From Candidatus Hodarchaeota archaeon (lineage in GTDB: Archaea > Asgardarchaeota > Heimdallarchaeia > Hodarchaeales > Hodarchaeaceae): 57,924 nucleotides of DNA. Made by a program: the position numbers and the translations under genes. Positions 27,694-37,414 of the stretch are shown here, piece by piece (the first letter of the stretch is position 1; every line of letters starts with the position of its first letter). Under the pieces are notes generated by a model that was not told the DNA's origin, searched no databases, and worked only from the letters and a program-made list of their open reading frames with translations. The stretch is taken from contig JAHQWW010000011.1 in assembly GCA_029856365.1 (NCBI GenBank), forward strand, positions 1 through 57,924, read 5' to 3'.

Positions 27694-27954
27694 ATAAGAA
27701 CCTCTTCTCTTCTCTCATTTGATCTTAAATTTTAAGAATATTTTTGATTATTGGATCACTTTTTTTGGGGTCACATTAATAGCATACAAATAATTCAATA
27801 ATATGTAAAAAATGTAAGAGATGAAGAAAAATTGATGAATTGCCAATGAGTAAAACATGTCAATTATTGTTCTAGGAGATTCATCCAACTTCAAAGCAAG
27901 CACATTTAAGAGAAGATATCTATCAAAGCCTTTCCATGTAAGGATGTTATTTAA

Positions 27955-28473
27955 ATGGATTTATTCCTTTTATTCCAGCACGGATTGATCTATGGAGCGA
28001 TTCTAAGTGTTGTATTAAGCGTCCTTATCATAATTAGTATGTACATTAATGCAGAAATCTGGGCATCAGATTATCCTCCTGATATCCAAGAAAATTATAT
28101 CCCCGTTAGTGAAAAAACTCAAAAACAAAAAATTGTTGTTTCAATCGCTTTTTTAGGGATAATATTTGGATTAATCGGACTAGCTATAATGCATTTTGAT
28201 TTGATGATAGAAAGGGAGTTATCTTTCTTAGATGCTTTCTGTATCATCTTTGTGATGTTGTTGTGTTTTAATTTGATTGATTTACTAGTCTTGGATTGGC
28301 TCTTCTTTATAAATATTCAACCAAATTTTATTGTCCTACCAGGAACTGAAGGACTAAAAGGTTATGATGACTACTACTTTCATTTCCGAGGATTTTTGAT
28401 AGGTATGGTCATTATATCTGTAGCCAGTTTGTTGTTTGCTGGTATTTTGACCGTTTTGTCTGTATTTCTCTAA
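27955..28473 (+). CDS. Four-helix membrane protein, unknown
   Basis: An unrecognised 172-residue protein with hydrophobic segments at about 10-30, 62-82, 92-112 and 146-170, and a soluble loop around 35-60. No motif of a known family is visible. It is 75 bp upstream of the flavoprotein gene on the same strand and might be co-transcribed. The 5' region lacks a clear ribosome site, so the start is a guess. Confidence 0.5.
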   Translation: MDLFLLFQHGLIYGAILSVVLSVLIIISMYINAEIWASDYPPDIQENYIPVSEKTQKQKIVVSIAFLGIIFGLIGLAIMHFDLMIERELSFLDAFCIIFVMLLCFNLIDLLVLDWLFFINIQPNFIVLPGTEGLKGYDDYYFHFRGFLIGMVIISVASLLFAGILTVLSVFL

Positions 28474-28548
28474 TTTTAGGAGTTTTTGCTTGAAATTGTG
28501 AATAAATATTAATGATTCTAATAAAAGAAAACACAGGAGCTAATTTTA

Positions 28549-29751
28549 ATGGTCGAGAAATATGATGTGGTAGTAGTAGGTGCAGGTCCAGCCGGGAGTG
28601 TGGCTGCTATAAAAGCTGCTGAAGGGGGAGCTAAAACGTTAATCTTGGAGAGGTGTAATCTCCCTCGATTTAAACTCTGCGGTGGTGGGGTGGCAAATTG
28701 GGTTGTCAGACGTCTGAATATACCTGAAGAAGTACTCCAGAGAAGATATGATGTTCTATCATTCTTCACACCTCCGAATTATGATCGTTACGATATTGAA
28801 CTTGGAACGACAAGTTATTTCGGAGTATATAGAGACGAATTTGATTATTATCTGACTTCAATGGCGATTAAGAAAGGTGCAAAATTAAGAGAAAAAGCAA
28901 GAGTTACGGGAGTGATTAAGGAAGGGAAACAAGTGAAGGGAGTAGTAACTTCTGAAGGTGATAAATATCTAGCTGATGTAGTTATTGCGTGTGATGGAGC
29001 CTCCTCAAGAATATCAAAGTTATCTAGGCTGTGGACCAAATGGTTCCAAAATGTGGGAGAAAAATGGCAAGATCAGATGAGTTATTGCGTGGGTATTGAA
29101 GTAAAATTAGGAGAAAAAGTTATTAGTGAAAGATTCGGTAACTCTTACATGATTTTCACAGGGAAGGATATCGCACCATTAGGTTATGCTTGGTTGTTTC
29201 CTAAACGAGAGAATATTTCAGTCGGATTAGGTTCGATGGCAAAAACTCTAGAGAAGAAGCCAATGGATTATATGAACCATTTTTTAAGTCACAATCCAGT
29301 AGCTTCAGAGCTGCTGAAAGGAGGGGAAAGAGTTTTGTCAAGAGGAGCATGGTTGCCTGCTTGGAAACCAGGTGGAAGTGTCTACAAACCCAGTTTCGAT
29401 GAAGGATTGCTTATCGCTGGTGATGCTGCAGGTATGGTTTCCTCAATCACTGGCGAAGGAATTTATTACGCAGTTAGAGCTGGGATGGAGGCAGGTGTTA
29501 CAGCAGCAGAAGCTATAAATGAAGGTGATGTTTCGAGAGAGTTTCTCTCAAAATATCAAGAACGATGGGAAAGATCAATTGGTGTTGCTTTGGAATTTCA
29601 AGATCAAATTTTTCACGAAACTGTTGGAAAAATTCTCATCCTAGAGGATGAAAGGGAACGTGAGAACCAATATGAGAGGGGATTCATCGAGGCTTTTAGT
29701 ATGTTAATCGACTTTATTCAGGAATATGCTAAACAGAAAAAAAGAACTTAA
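28549..29751 (+). CDS. Geranylgeranyl reductase family FAD-dependent oxidoreductase
   Basis: A 400-residue flavoprotein. The dinucleotide motif VVGAGPAGSVAA is at residues 8-19, followed by LERCNLPRFKLCGGG, where a Cys-Gly-Gly element of this family lies; the DGASS motif is near 150 and the FAD-closing AGDAAGMVSSITGEGI near 285. In archaea such enzymes saturate the isoprenoid chains of ether lipids (digeranylgeranylglycerophospholipid reductase), acting at the membrane with a ferredoxin-like donor; other members reduce plant-type prenyl groups. Paralogues are common, so lipid saturation is likely but not certain. GGAG lies ten bases before the ATG. Confidence 0.8.
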   Translation: MVEKYDVVVVGAGPAGSVAAIKAAEGGAKTLILERCNLPRFKLCGGGVANWVVRRLNIPEEVLQRRYDVLSFFTPPNYDRYDIELGTTSYFGVYRDEFDYYLTSMAIKKGAKLREKARVTGVIKEGKQVKGVVTSEGDKYLADVVIACDGASSRISKLSRLWTKWFQNVGEKWQDQMSYCVGIEVKLGEKVISERFGNSYMIFTGKDIAPLGYAWLFPKRENISVGLGSMAKTLEKKPMDYMNHFLSHNPVASELLKGGERVLSRGAWLPAWKPGGSVYKPSFDEGLLIAGDAAGMVSSITGEGIYYAVRAGMEAGVTAAEAINEGDVSREFLSKYQERWERSIGVALEFQDQIFHETVGKILILEDERERENQYERGFIEAFSMLIDFIQEYAKQKKRT

Positions 29752-29784
29752 AAGATGTTATTCAGGAACATAGACAAGATAAGA

Positions 29785-29790
29785 TTTATA
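29785..29790 (+). promoter_or_regulatory. TATA box for tandem phosphoesterase gene
   Basis: GATTTATAC with TTTATA at 29785-29790 lies 54 bp before the ATG at 29844. Start of transcription would be near 29812-29816, leaving a leader of about 30 nt. Recognised by its match to archaeal TATA boxes only. Confidence 0.35.
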
Positions 29791-29843
29791 CAACTGAATT
29801 TCTTTCTAAAAATAAATACATCAACATAAAAATTGATGGATAA

Positions 29844-31478
29844 ATGATGTCTTTGGAAAAAAACAGCACAACTAGAATTATTATTTTTTCTGACCTCCAC
29901 ATTAGTAAATTTTCTGGCTATTTTCATGAGGAAGCGTTCACGAATGGTATTATGAGTATCGCACAAGAGATAAGGACAAATCCTGAAACTATTATATTAA
30001 ATCTGGGGGATATTACTGACCAAGGAACTATTGAGGACTATAATTATGCTAATGCGTTGATCAAAGGAACCTTCGCTACACATGGGGTAGAAAATCCCAT
30101 CATCCATTACATCCCAGGAAATCACGACTTCCGGAATATTGGTAGAGAAATATGGCATGATTTATACGGACCACGTCATTTTTTCATTGATACGACAAAA
30201 ACTGGCGGTAATCTTGTCATTCTTGGAATAGATTCTGTCGAACCAGACGCTGATAGTGGACGTATCGGCTCACGGGGACGAGATGAGATATTTGCAAGAC
30301 TCTCTTCTTATCCAGATGAGGTAGTAAAAATTCTCACGTTTCATCATCACTTATTACCTATTCCACACACAGGACGCGAACGAAGCATGATTCGGGACGC
30401 AGGCGATGTCCTCCCTGCATTGTGGGACGTTGGAGTCGATATTGTTATCGTAGGTCATCGTCATTTCCCAAATTGGTTTAGTATTTCCAATGGGAGAAGA
30501 AGAATGCTATTAATTAACAATGGAACGTTTTCTAGTCATAAAACTCGAGGAAAAGCTGGCCATGTTTATTTATCTTTAGAGGTTTCAAATCAACAAGTAC
30601 AAGTCCAATTTCATGGTATTGATAGGTATTCTATTTTTCAAAAGCTTACAACTTCAACTCATCCTTTGAAAGATGGAATTCTAACTTCTTACTCTCTACC
30701 TCAACCTTCTGAACATATTGTTGCCAAAATTTGTCATATGGGTTGTATCCATTTCACAGAGGGAAAAGATTTCCGGAGAGATATTTTTGATAAGGGTATT
30801 GAAATGGTTCTTGAAGAAAAACCATCTATAATCGTTTATTGTGGTGGATTAACCAATGATTCATATGAAGAAGACTATAATATGGCTAAAAGATTTCTTG
30901 ATACTCTAAAAGAGAAGAATATTCCAGTAGTTTTAGTGCCAGGAACACGAGATCTCCAACCTTTTGGTCAAAAACTTTGGTATAAACAAGTAGGGGCTTT
31001 AAACCCTATTTACGATGACGAAAGAAATCATATTCATGTTTTTGGAATTAATACGGGACCTGAACAGAATGGCCTTATCGGTAGACATAATTTAAAGTTG
31101 TTAGAAGATGATTTTGATAAGTTTAAAGACAAGAGAATCTTTATCATGTTAATGCATCACTCCTGTATGCCCGTCCCTCAAACAGCATTCGAACGGACTA
31201 TAAAAGACGCGGGAGATGTACTTGAATTTTTCACTCAACATAAAATCCCTTTAATTTTATCGGGTTTAGGCCATTCAGCGGGAGCATTGCAGGTTGAAGA
31301 GAGCGTCTTTCTTAATTCAGGCACTTTTTCTTCCAGAAAAATCCGATCAGAGAAGAGAAATACTTACAATATTCTGACTATCTATAGTAATAAAGTTCTT
31401 GTTGTAGAGGAAATCGAAATTCATAGCTCTAAAAGACACCACCTAGGCAGTTTTAGAATCCCTATTCCCAAAGTATGA
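29844..31478 (+). CDS. Tandem calcineurin-like metallophosphoesterase, second half degenerate
   Basis: A 544-residue cytoplasmic protein with two phosphoesterase domains. The first (about 8-230) has a full metal site: SDLH, LGDITD, PGNHD, FHHH and GHRH. The second (about 285-535) keeps the fold and shares phrases with the first (MHHSCMPVP...ER, IKDAGDVL versus HHHLLPIP...ER, IRDAGDVL), but its ligands have changed: MGCIH for SDLH, CGGLTND for LGDITD, GTRD for GNHD, and GLGHSAG for GHxH. An internal duplication with loss of one active site is the simplest view; the dead half may serve in dimerising or regulation. The substrate is probably a phosphodiester. Confidence 0.75.
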   Translation: MMSLEKNSTTRIIIFSDLHISKFSGYFHEEAFTNGIMSIAQEIRTNPETIILNLGDITDQGTIEDYNYANALIKGTFATHGVENPIIHYIPGNHDFRNIGREIWHDLYGPRHFFIDTTKTGGNLVILGIDSVEPDADSGRIGSRGRDEIFARLSSYPDEVVKILTFHHHLLPIPHTGRERSMIRDAGDVLPALWDVGVDIVIVGHRHFPNWFSISNGRRRMLLINNGTFSSHKTRGKAGHVYLSLEVSNQQVQVQFHGIDRYSIFQKLTTSTHPLKDGILTSYSLPQPSEHIVAKICHMGCIHFTEGKDFRRDIFDKGIEMVLEEKPSIIVYCGGLTNDSYEEDYNMAKRFLDTLKEKNIPVVLVPGTRDLQPFGQKLWYKQVGALNPIYDDERNHIHVFGINTGPEQNGLIGRHNLKLLEDDFDKFKDKRIFIMLMHHSCMPVPQTAFERTIKDAGDVLEFFTQHKIPLILSGLGHSAGALQVEESVFLNSGTFSSRKIRSEKRNTYNILTIYSNKVLVVEEIEIHSSKRHHLGSFRIPIPKV

Positions 31479-31568
31479 TATCATTGGGATTTTAGTAAAG
31501 AAATTATAAACTCAGATCCACGTTAGGATTATTGATGGGACTCGAAAATTCAAGTAATTCAAGATGTT

Positions 31569-31600
31569 TTACATTAAAAAAAAGAAAAAAGAGAATGAAA
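31569..31600 (-). terminator. T-rich terminator after small DUF3303-like gene
   Basis: On the minus strand, downstream of the gene ending at 31642, the sequence reads C and T only with an unbroken run of eight Ts. It fits a T-tract transcript end. Confidence 0.35.
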
Positions 31601-31641
31601 TGCAGGTATGGGGTCGTTAGGTTGGTTTGGGGGGAATTAAG

Positions 31642-31917
31642 TTATTTCTGCATTTTTTGATATGCTTCAACGATTTTTGCAATCTCAAAAATCGGTGTAA
31701 AGGTGAATTCCATCTCTGGCGCATAATATAACGCCAGATTGGTTAAATGTTCCGGATTATCTGTCTCATATAATTGAAAACCCCTGAATTCTCCACCTAA
31801 TCCATAACCTTCAGTAATTGTCTCAGGAAAATCAGGCCAAGAGTCTTGATCTAAGTATTTTTTTAGGACTTTATCGAAGTCCTTGGGATCTAACTCCCAA
31901 AATCCAATATATTTCAT
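31642..31917 (-). CDS. DUF3303-like small protein
   Basis: A 91-residue protein opening with MKYIGFWELDPKDFDKVLKKY, then GLGGEFRGFQLYETDNPEHLTNLALYYAPEMEFTFTPI. This is the ferredoxin-like alpha/beta-barrel dimer pattern of DUF3303 and muconolactone-isomerase-like proteins. The biochemical role of this group is not known. It has a ribosome site (GGAGAGATG) before the ATG, stands alone, and is convergent with the tandem phosphoesterase gene. Confidence 0.65.
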   Translation of the reverse strand: MKYIGFWELDPKDFDKVLKKYLDQDSWPDFPETITEGYGLGGEFRGFQLYETDNPEHLTNLALYYAPEMEFTFTPIFEIAKIVEAYQKMQK

Positions 31918-32183
31918 CTTTTCATCTCTCCATTACTAGTCAGTATTTCAATGCTTTCTTATGGTGACAAGTTGAGGAGGCATAAGAAGCAGACTAAAAT
32001 TTCTGCTTATATTATTTTGCATTAAAATACAAATTAATCATCAAACTTCAAAAAAATGTCTAAACTCACCAAAACAAAATTATTTTCTACTTTTCATCTC
32101 TCAAATAGCAATATGCGGATATTCTGTTCAGATTCTCTTTTAAATTTCAGTGAACTGACCAAACCGCGAGGCGATAACTCAGT

Positions 32184-32516
32184 ATGACCTTAAATAAGAT
32201 TGGTTCAACATCAAAGAAAATAAGTTTCAATGTGCCAACTTACTTGGAATTTCTTCCTCCATTGAAATTATCAAATTTAACTCCAACTGAACAAAAAGTG
32301 TATCTTCAATTGTCGTTAGAGTATCAGATTGTAATGGAAAACGCCCCTAGTTTTCAGATGGGTGCCTATAAATGGAATAAATTGCTTCCAGAACGTCTGG
32401 AGATGTATGGCATTACCTTTGATGAATGGGAGAGGATTTCTACCATTGGTGACGATAATGATGAGATTCAAGACCAACTGAGTGTACTAGTCGAGAGACT
32501 TGAAAAAGCTTCATGA
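32184..32516 (+). CDS. Small protein, unknown
   Basis: An unrecognised 110-residue soluble protein with a Pro-rich segment (TYLEFLPPLKLSNLTPTEQ) and a helical, acidic C-terminal half. No cysteines, membrane segments or known motif. A GAGGCGA sequence lies about twelve bases before the ATG. Its coding nature rests on the frame length and protein-like composition. Confidence 0.5.
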   Translation: MTLNKIGSTSKKISFNVPTYLEFLPPLKLSNLTPTEQKVYLQLSLEYQIVMENAPSFQMGAYKWNKLLPERLEMYGITFDEWERISTIGDDNDEIQDQLSVLVERLEKAS

Positions 32517-32574
32517 TAAAGCTAATGCAGTTTCATGATAATTATGGAGTTTGAATGTCCTTCTTGAATAAAAA

Positions 32575-33765
32575 TTAATTGTACTTGAGCTTTTTTAAGG
32601 AATAACTAATCACCACTAGACCGATTATCGTCGTTATAAATGTATATGGTGTGACTCTAGATTCGGTTGTCATAGAGGTAGTAATATTTGAGCTAGTAGT
32701 CTTTTCAGTTGTTATAGTACTCTGAGTTATTTCAGTTGTTGATGTAGTTGTCTCTGCTGGAGGAGCGAGAATTTGAAATGAATCGCCAAGAGTTGTTGAC
32801 TTGTTACTTTCATGGAAAATAAGTGTATCCACATTGACGCTTAAATTTCCACCTACATTTACCACTGTAACATTACAATAGTGATATTCTGAGAAATATA
32901 CATCTCCCTCTTGCCATTCCGAGAGATCTTCATTAGTATACAGGTCTGCACCCGCACCACCTGTAGTTATATAAGTAGTGTCATTACGGATAGTACGATA
33001 ATAGTAATGGTCATGGCCAGAAAACATTAAGTCGACATCATATTGCAGCAAGATCGGTTCGAGGACACTACGGGCATTTTGAGCATCTCGAACCCGACCA
33101 GCATTACGGATCGAGTAACAAGGACGGTGGAACACCGCTACCACGAAATCAATTGTGTTATTTTCAAGATCACCGATAAGCCATGATTTTTGGTCAGGTG
33201 TGATATTAAATTTGCCATTCCAATATTCTTCTGTGTTTATGAATACAAAGTGTATTTGATTTTTATAATTAAAGCTATAATATCGTTCATTTCCAGGTAA
33301 ATCAACGTTTACTAGGTAAGTAGAGAAATCATCATCATCATCACCATAGTCTCCAGGCCCTTCAGCATAGGTATATATTTCATGGTTTCCTACCGCATAA
33401 TAAAAAGGAATATTCTTATTAGTAGCATTTTCGATGTCTTCGAAAAATCTATCCCAGTCATCCTGTTCCCCTCCCGACGCGACCATATCTCCAGTGTGTA
33501 CAATAAATTCAACATTTGGATTATCTTCAACAATTGAATTTATCAATGCAGCTCTAATTGGATTACTACTATTTTCATGAGAATACTGTTCACGTACGCT
33601 ATCCCAAGTGCCTAATTGTTGGCGACTATCTCCTAATGCTATAAAATGCCATGAGCTCATAGTATTTGTACTCGCCGTGTCTTTATAACTACTTTCAGCT
33701 GAAATAGATCCTGAAGAGGAAATTAAAATAACCATTAAGAATAATAGAATTAATTCAATCTTCAT
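32575..33765 (-). CDS. Secreted metallophosphoesterase (purple acid phosphatase-like)
   Basis: A 396-residue exported enzyme. A signal peptide covers residues 1-23. The phosphoesterase motifs run GDSR, HTGDMV, GNHE, VFHRPCY and GHDHYYYR between residues 45 and 260, which gives a two-metal site for phosphate esters. A Thr/Ser-rich stalk (about 335-375) leads to a C-terminal membrane helix with a short basic end (LKKLKYN), so it is held on the cell surface with the enzyme outside. It probably releases phosphate from organic compounds. Confidence 0.8.
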   Translation of the reverse strand: MKIELILLFLMVILISSSGSISAESSYKDTASTNTMSSWHFIALGDSRQQLGTWDSVREQYSHENSSNPIRAALINSIVEDNPNVEFIVHTGDMVASGGEQDDWDRFFEDIENATNKNIPFYYAVGNHEIYTYAEGPGDYGDDDDDFSTYLVNVDLPGNERYYSFNYKNQIHFVFINTEEYWNGKFNITPDQKSWLIGDLENNTIDFVVAVFHRPCYSIRNAGRVRDAQNARSVLEPILLQYDVDLMFSGHDHYYYRTIRNDTTYITTGGAGADLYTNEDLSEWQEGDVYFSEYHYCNVTVVNVGGNLSVNVDTLIFHESNKSTTLGDSFQILAPPAETTTSTTEITQSTITTEKTTSSNITTSMTTESRVTPYTFITTIIGLVVISYSLKKLKYN

Positions 33766-33855
33766 CTTAGCTCATCTTTTTTCCCATGCTCCCATATTTT
33801 AAATGTTATTATAAACTCTTAGTTCTTCAATCCATGGGCTATAATTATAGGTAGA

Positions 33856-34293
33856 ATGAAAAGTAGAGGTATTATAAGTATGAAAAAATTAATAGATGAT
33901 CGTTATTTGAAGACAGCTTTCCTTGTTGGTGGAATCTATGACATATTACTTGGAATTCCTATGTTATTTCTCCCTGATTTGACTGCAACTCTGTTAAACG
34001 TCACTAAACCAGAACCAATAATTTGGGCTCAAACCAGTGGGGTATTTCTAATTATCGTTGGATATTTTTTGTTAATTGGTACTCAAGATGCACGAAGACT
34101 AGCCTTTATTGGAGTAGGTTCGGCTGTGATTCGCTTAGGATATGCAACACTGACAGTTTTGTCATGGCTAACAATAGGTATTGAAATGGGGTACATGTTA
34201 GTAGCTATGACTGATACACTCACAGCCATCATACTTTTGGTTCCCATATTCTTAACCGAGGAGGTTTCTTGGAAACAATTATGGGAATTATAG
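33856..34293 (+). CDS. Small four-helix membrane protein, unknown
   Basis: An unrecognised protein of 145 residues with four membrane helices (about 20-42, 55-76, 82-105, 112-135). A second ATG at 33880, with GAGGT about nine bases before it, would give a 137-residue protein beginning MKKLIDDRYL and seems equally likely. A TTATAAAC near 33808 could be its TATA box. It resembles small uncharacterised membrane proteins of the DoxX/DUF4345 size class, but no motif proves that. Confidence 0.5.
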   Translation: MKSRGIISMKKLIDDRYLKTAFLVGGIYDILLGIPMLFLPDLTATLLNVTKPEPIIWAQTSGVFLIIVGYFLLIGTQDARRLAFIGVGSAVIRLGYATLTVLSWLTIGIEMGYMLVAMTDTLTAIILLVPIFLTEEVSWKQLWEL

Positions 34294-34340
34294 CGTTTAC
34301 ACAAAAGATCAGCATTATTGAACATCTTAAGTATAAGAAG

Positions 34341-34700
34341 TTAGTAGCTAGTAAAAATTCCCGTCCTCAATGTAACAAGCTCTTCAATAGAGGTAATGTT
34401 TTCAATTGAGTTTTTTAAGAGAATGACTTCTTCTAAAGAAACCTCTTCCTTTGTTACAAGAAAATCAAGAATATTAATGAAACGATTCTTGGCATGAGGA
34501 AAATCAATTCTTGCTTCTGGAATAGAAGTGAAAGCAAAGGCTAATTTTTCTTTTAAACTTGCATTAGGTACTCTTAAAGCATTGTGCACCGTTTGGATAA
34601 AGATTTCGTCCTCAGTTAGTTGGCTTGCAACTTCGTTTCTCTTTTTTGCTACCTCTGAACCGTCATGGGCCACTTTAGATTTTGACTGTTGTTTTTTCAC
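34341..34700 (-). CDS. Small charged protein, unknown
   Basis: An unrecognised 119-residue soluble protein with a basic, Lys/Ser-rich N-terminus (MKKQQSKSKVAHD) and a helical rest. The GTG start has no strong ribosome site. It is convergent with the small membrane-protein gene. The reading frame looks protein-like but nothing else supports a role. Confidence 0.4.
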   Translation of the reverse strand: MKKQQSKSKVAHDGSEVAKKRNEVASQLTEDEIFIQTVHNALRVPNASLKEKLAFAFTSIPEARIDFPHAKNRFINILDFLVTKEEVSLEEVILLKNSIENITSIEELVTLRTGIFTSY

Positions 34701-34781
34701 TCATGATTCATCCAATGTTTAATATCATTTAGAATTACTCACTTCCATCTTAATAAGCTACTTTTTCTCTTTTAAAAAATT

Positions 34782-36521
34782 CTAAGATATGCAGGTATTA
34801 TTTTTCTTCTTTTCCTTCGCTATTAACAAAAAAATTATTATAAAAAGCCAGATTTCAGGAAAGGGAGTTGAATTAGCTGGACTTTCATAAGATATCTCTG
34901 GTATTGTTGTTGGAGTATTTTCCACTCCTTCTTGATAAGGAAGGCAATTGATTTTGGAAATGGTCAATGTTAAGTTGTTAAGATCATTTGAAGAGACGGG
35001 AAGAGTGACTGTACCTTCATTATTGGTGATCCCACGCCAATAATATGTAGAGTTTAATAACGTTGTAGTGACTTGACTCATTGGTTGATTATTGCTAAAT
35101 ACTTCTAAAATAGTTTTATTATTTGCATTTAAAACAGTGTGTTCAAGTTGTAACGGAATTGTTGTCCAAACAGGAACCTCTGGATCACCCATTAAGTTGT
35201 ATTGAATAAGAGTCTTTCCTGTGTCCTCCCTCTTTCCATTTAATCTTAGATTGTCATCAGCATAATCAAGTTTTGCCTCAATAAAGGCTTTTCCTGGGTG
35301 ATTATTCCCTTCTTTGAAGGATTGTTCCCAGAATCGTGAGGATAGCCCTTGAGTGTACCAACCACCATGTTCTCCATTATACCATCCTGAATCGTAGTAT
35401 GCAGAACCTGAACTGGCAATACATCCGATACCAACTGTCCGAAGAATATATTCAGAAAGACAATCTCTTGATGATGTAAAAGTACCCGTTGAACATGCAC
35501 AAAGGAAATAAAAGCCATTTTTTCCTTCAGTATTAAATGATGACGAGGTAGAAATAATTGGAGTCGAAGAACTCCTATCAAGTCCATAATCAAATAATGA
35601 ATCGTTATCAGAGTCAGTTTTGAAAATCATTCGAAACATTTCAGTGGTAGATCCATGGGCATCAAACATTCCGACACCAACTCCGTTATTGATCTCTTCA
35701 ATCACATTAGATTCATTAATAGGTTTATCAACATGATAATCAGTTGTTTTTAACCCCTCAGTTTCAGCAAGAAGTGTACTAGTCCAATCTGTGGGGAATA
35801 CATCTGTTTTTAACCAATTATGATTTCTATTTGCGTCAAATTCAGGAGCATCTTCTTCATCAAATACATTATTATCATTGGTATCAGAATTAAACCTAGC
35901 AAATGCTCCGCCAAAAAGTGCATGTTTCATCCAAGGCCCAACTGGAGGATTTTTTTCATAATTAATCAAACGTGTCACTAACTCCCTCATTTGGGTATTA
36001 TCATCAGCTGATAAGCGTCCGACATACACCTCAGCCTCCCAATCGAAGTAATCATTGATTGAGACGGAACCATCATTATTTAACCTCCAATTGTTATCTA
36101 AATTTGCGTAATATTGATCACAACTGACATGTGCATTACCCACTTTAACTGATCTAGTGGGAATGAAAGACGATCCTCCTGCAAGAACAACCCATTCTGT
36201 ATTCCTTTCTTCATAGAATTGACGGACACAATTTCTGATGCATTCTGCTAGATCTTCACCATCATAAGTCGACGAAATATTTTCAACCGTTATAATTGCT
36301 GGAATTAATCCACGTTGTAATTTCCAAATCGCTAAAGGTTGAACATCATCAATAAAAAGGTCAGATGTGATAATTAAGTAATCAACACTATGCTGGTGTG
36401 ATAATAGGGCGTTTTCTCCCCCTTTAGTCACAGTGATAGTCGGAATGAGGGGAGGTATTAGACATAAAAATGAAATTATTAACAAAATTATGATGAATAT
36501 TCGTGCATAAATTCGTTTCAT
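34782..36521 (-). CDS. Secreted C25 (gingipain-like) cysteine peptidase
   Basis: A 579-residue exported protease. The signal peptide is at 7-27. The C25 fold begins with VDYLIITSDLFIDDVQPLAIWKLQ-type sequence (47-67), GGSSFIPTR lies near 115, and the catalytic pair is likely His289 in FDAHGS and Cys343 in CACSTG. A calcium-binding Asp-rich stretch (SDTNDNNVFDEEDAPEFDANRN, about 212-233) is typical of these enzymes. After an Ig-like domain (about 450-555) the tail has a membrane helix and a Lys-rich end. It should cut proteins outside the cell, after Lys or Arg by analogy. It may pair with the M14 carboxypeptidase at 38983-40665. Confidence 0.8.
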   Translation of the reverse strand: MKRIYARIFIIILLIISFLCLIPPLIPTITVTKGGENALLSHQHSVDYLIITSDLFIDDVQPLAIWKLQRGLIPAIITVENISSTYDGEDLAECIRNCVRQFYEERNTEWVVLAGGSSFIPTRSVKVGNAHVSCDQYYANLDNNWRLNNDGSVSINDYFDWEAEVYVGRLSADDNTQMRELVTRLINYEKNPPVGPWMKHALFGGAFARFNSDTNDNNVFDEEDAPEFDANRNHNWLKTDVFPTDWTSTLLAETEGLKTTDYHVDKPINESNVIEEINNGVGVGMFDAHGSTTEMFRMIFKTDSDNDSLFDYGLDRSSSTPIISTSSSFNTEGKNGFYFLCACSTGTFTSSRDCLSEYILRTVGIGCIASSGSAYYDSGWYNGEHGGWYTQGLSSRFWEQSFKEGNNHPGKAFIEAKLDYADDNLRLNGKREDTGKTLIQYNLMGDPEVPVWTTIPLQLEHTVLNANNKTILEVFSNNQPMSQVTTTLLNSTYYWRGITNNEGTVTLPVSSNDLNNLTLTISKINCLPYQEGVENTPTTIPEISYESPANSTPFPEIWLFIIIFLLIAKEKKKNNTCIS

Positions 36522-36800
36522 TATGACCAGCCATAAGAAATTTATTTTAGACTTAAAAAATCATAATATAAGAAATATAGATCCTTCAGCGATTTCTATC
36601 TGATGACCTTTGTAATCTAAATAAAAGACTTTTTTTCAGTGCAATAGATGTTTAACTAGAGAAGTGGATTATAAAAATAATTAATTAGCAGATTAGATTG
36701 CAGTTGTTACGACTACTGTTGTTTTGAACTTATCAATTCAGCTAATAAAAATCTCTATAATATGGTTTAAGCGGATAGATGTTGATATCAGCTTATTTCC

Positions 36801-37280
36801 TTAAGAACCTCCACCCCATTCCGTATCTTTCCAAGCCCAATCCCAGTAATCCTCATCTGTAAATTTAAGTTTTTCAACTAGATTTTTATGGAGCCGTTTC
36901 AGGAATCTATGGTGTCTAATTTCATCATTTAATATAAAATCTATTAATAATTTCTCTTTTTCATCCTCGAGATTATCCATTAATTTCTGATAAGAATCAA
37001 TAGCTCTCTTCTCAAGTCTAATATGTTCCTCTAGGTTCTGTTTTAATTGATCACTTAGTTTTTCATCCACTAATGCAAATTTTTCATGAAGACCTATAAG
37101 AGTATTTAGAAGAGACTCGTGCTTGCGTGAATCCATAGCAATACCTAAAATCATTTCACGTACTATTGCATTGTCAACATTCTTTACTGATTTCTCAGCT
37201 GCATTTACGATCAGTTTTTCCAATTCAATTTGAGCTTTGAATAACTTAATTCGTTCTTCGACATTCATTTTCCTTTTCAC
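36801..37280 (-). CDS. Ferritin-like/rubrerythrin-related four-helix protein
   Basis: A 159-residue, almost wholly helical protein. Ferritin-like ligand pairs are visible: ELEK in helix 1, DSRKHE in helix 2, EEHIRLEKRAIDSY in helix 3 and DEIRHHRFLKRLH in helix 4 (E-x2-H pattern). The last 20 residues carry Trp-rich sequence (DYWDWAWKDTEWGGGS). It probably binds two irons for peroxide or oxygen removal, or acts as a non-catalytic relative. The GTG start is favoured since AGGAG lies four bases upstream on the minus strand. Confidence 0.65.
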   Translation of the reverse strand: MKRKMNVEERIKLFKAQIELEKLIVNAAEKSVKNVDNAIVREMILGIAMDSRKHESLLNTLIGLHEKFALVDEKLSDQLKQNLEEHIRLEKRAIDSYQKLMDNLEDEKEKLLIDFILNDEIRHHRFLKRLHKNLVEKLKFTDEDYWDWAWKDTEWGGGS

Positions 37281-37414
37281 AAACTCCTATCGATACTTAA
37301 AACAAGCTTAGGTAAATTAAAAGATCTATAATAAATTTCTCTTGTTTCTTGTAATAAATTACATTAAAAATATCTATCTACTTATTATAGAAAATTGATG
37401 AGGAATAGAAACTT

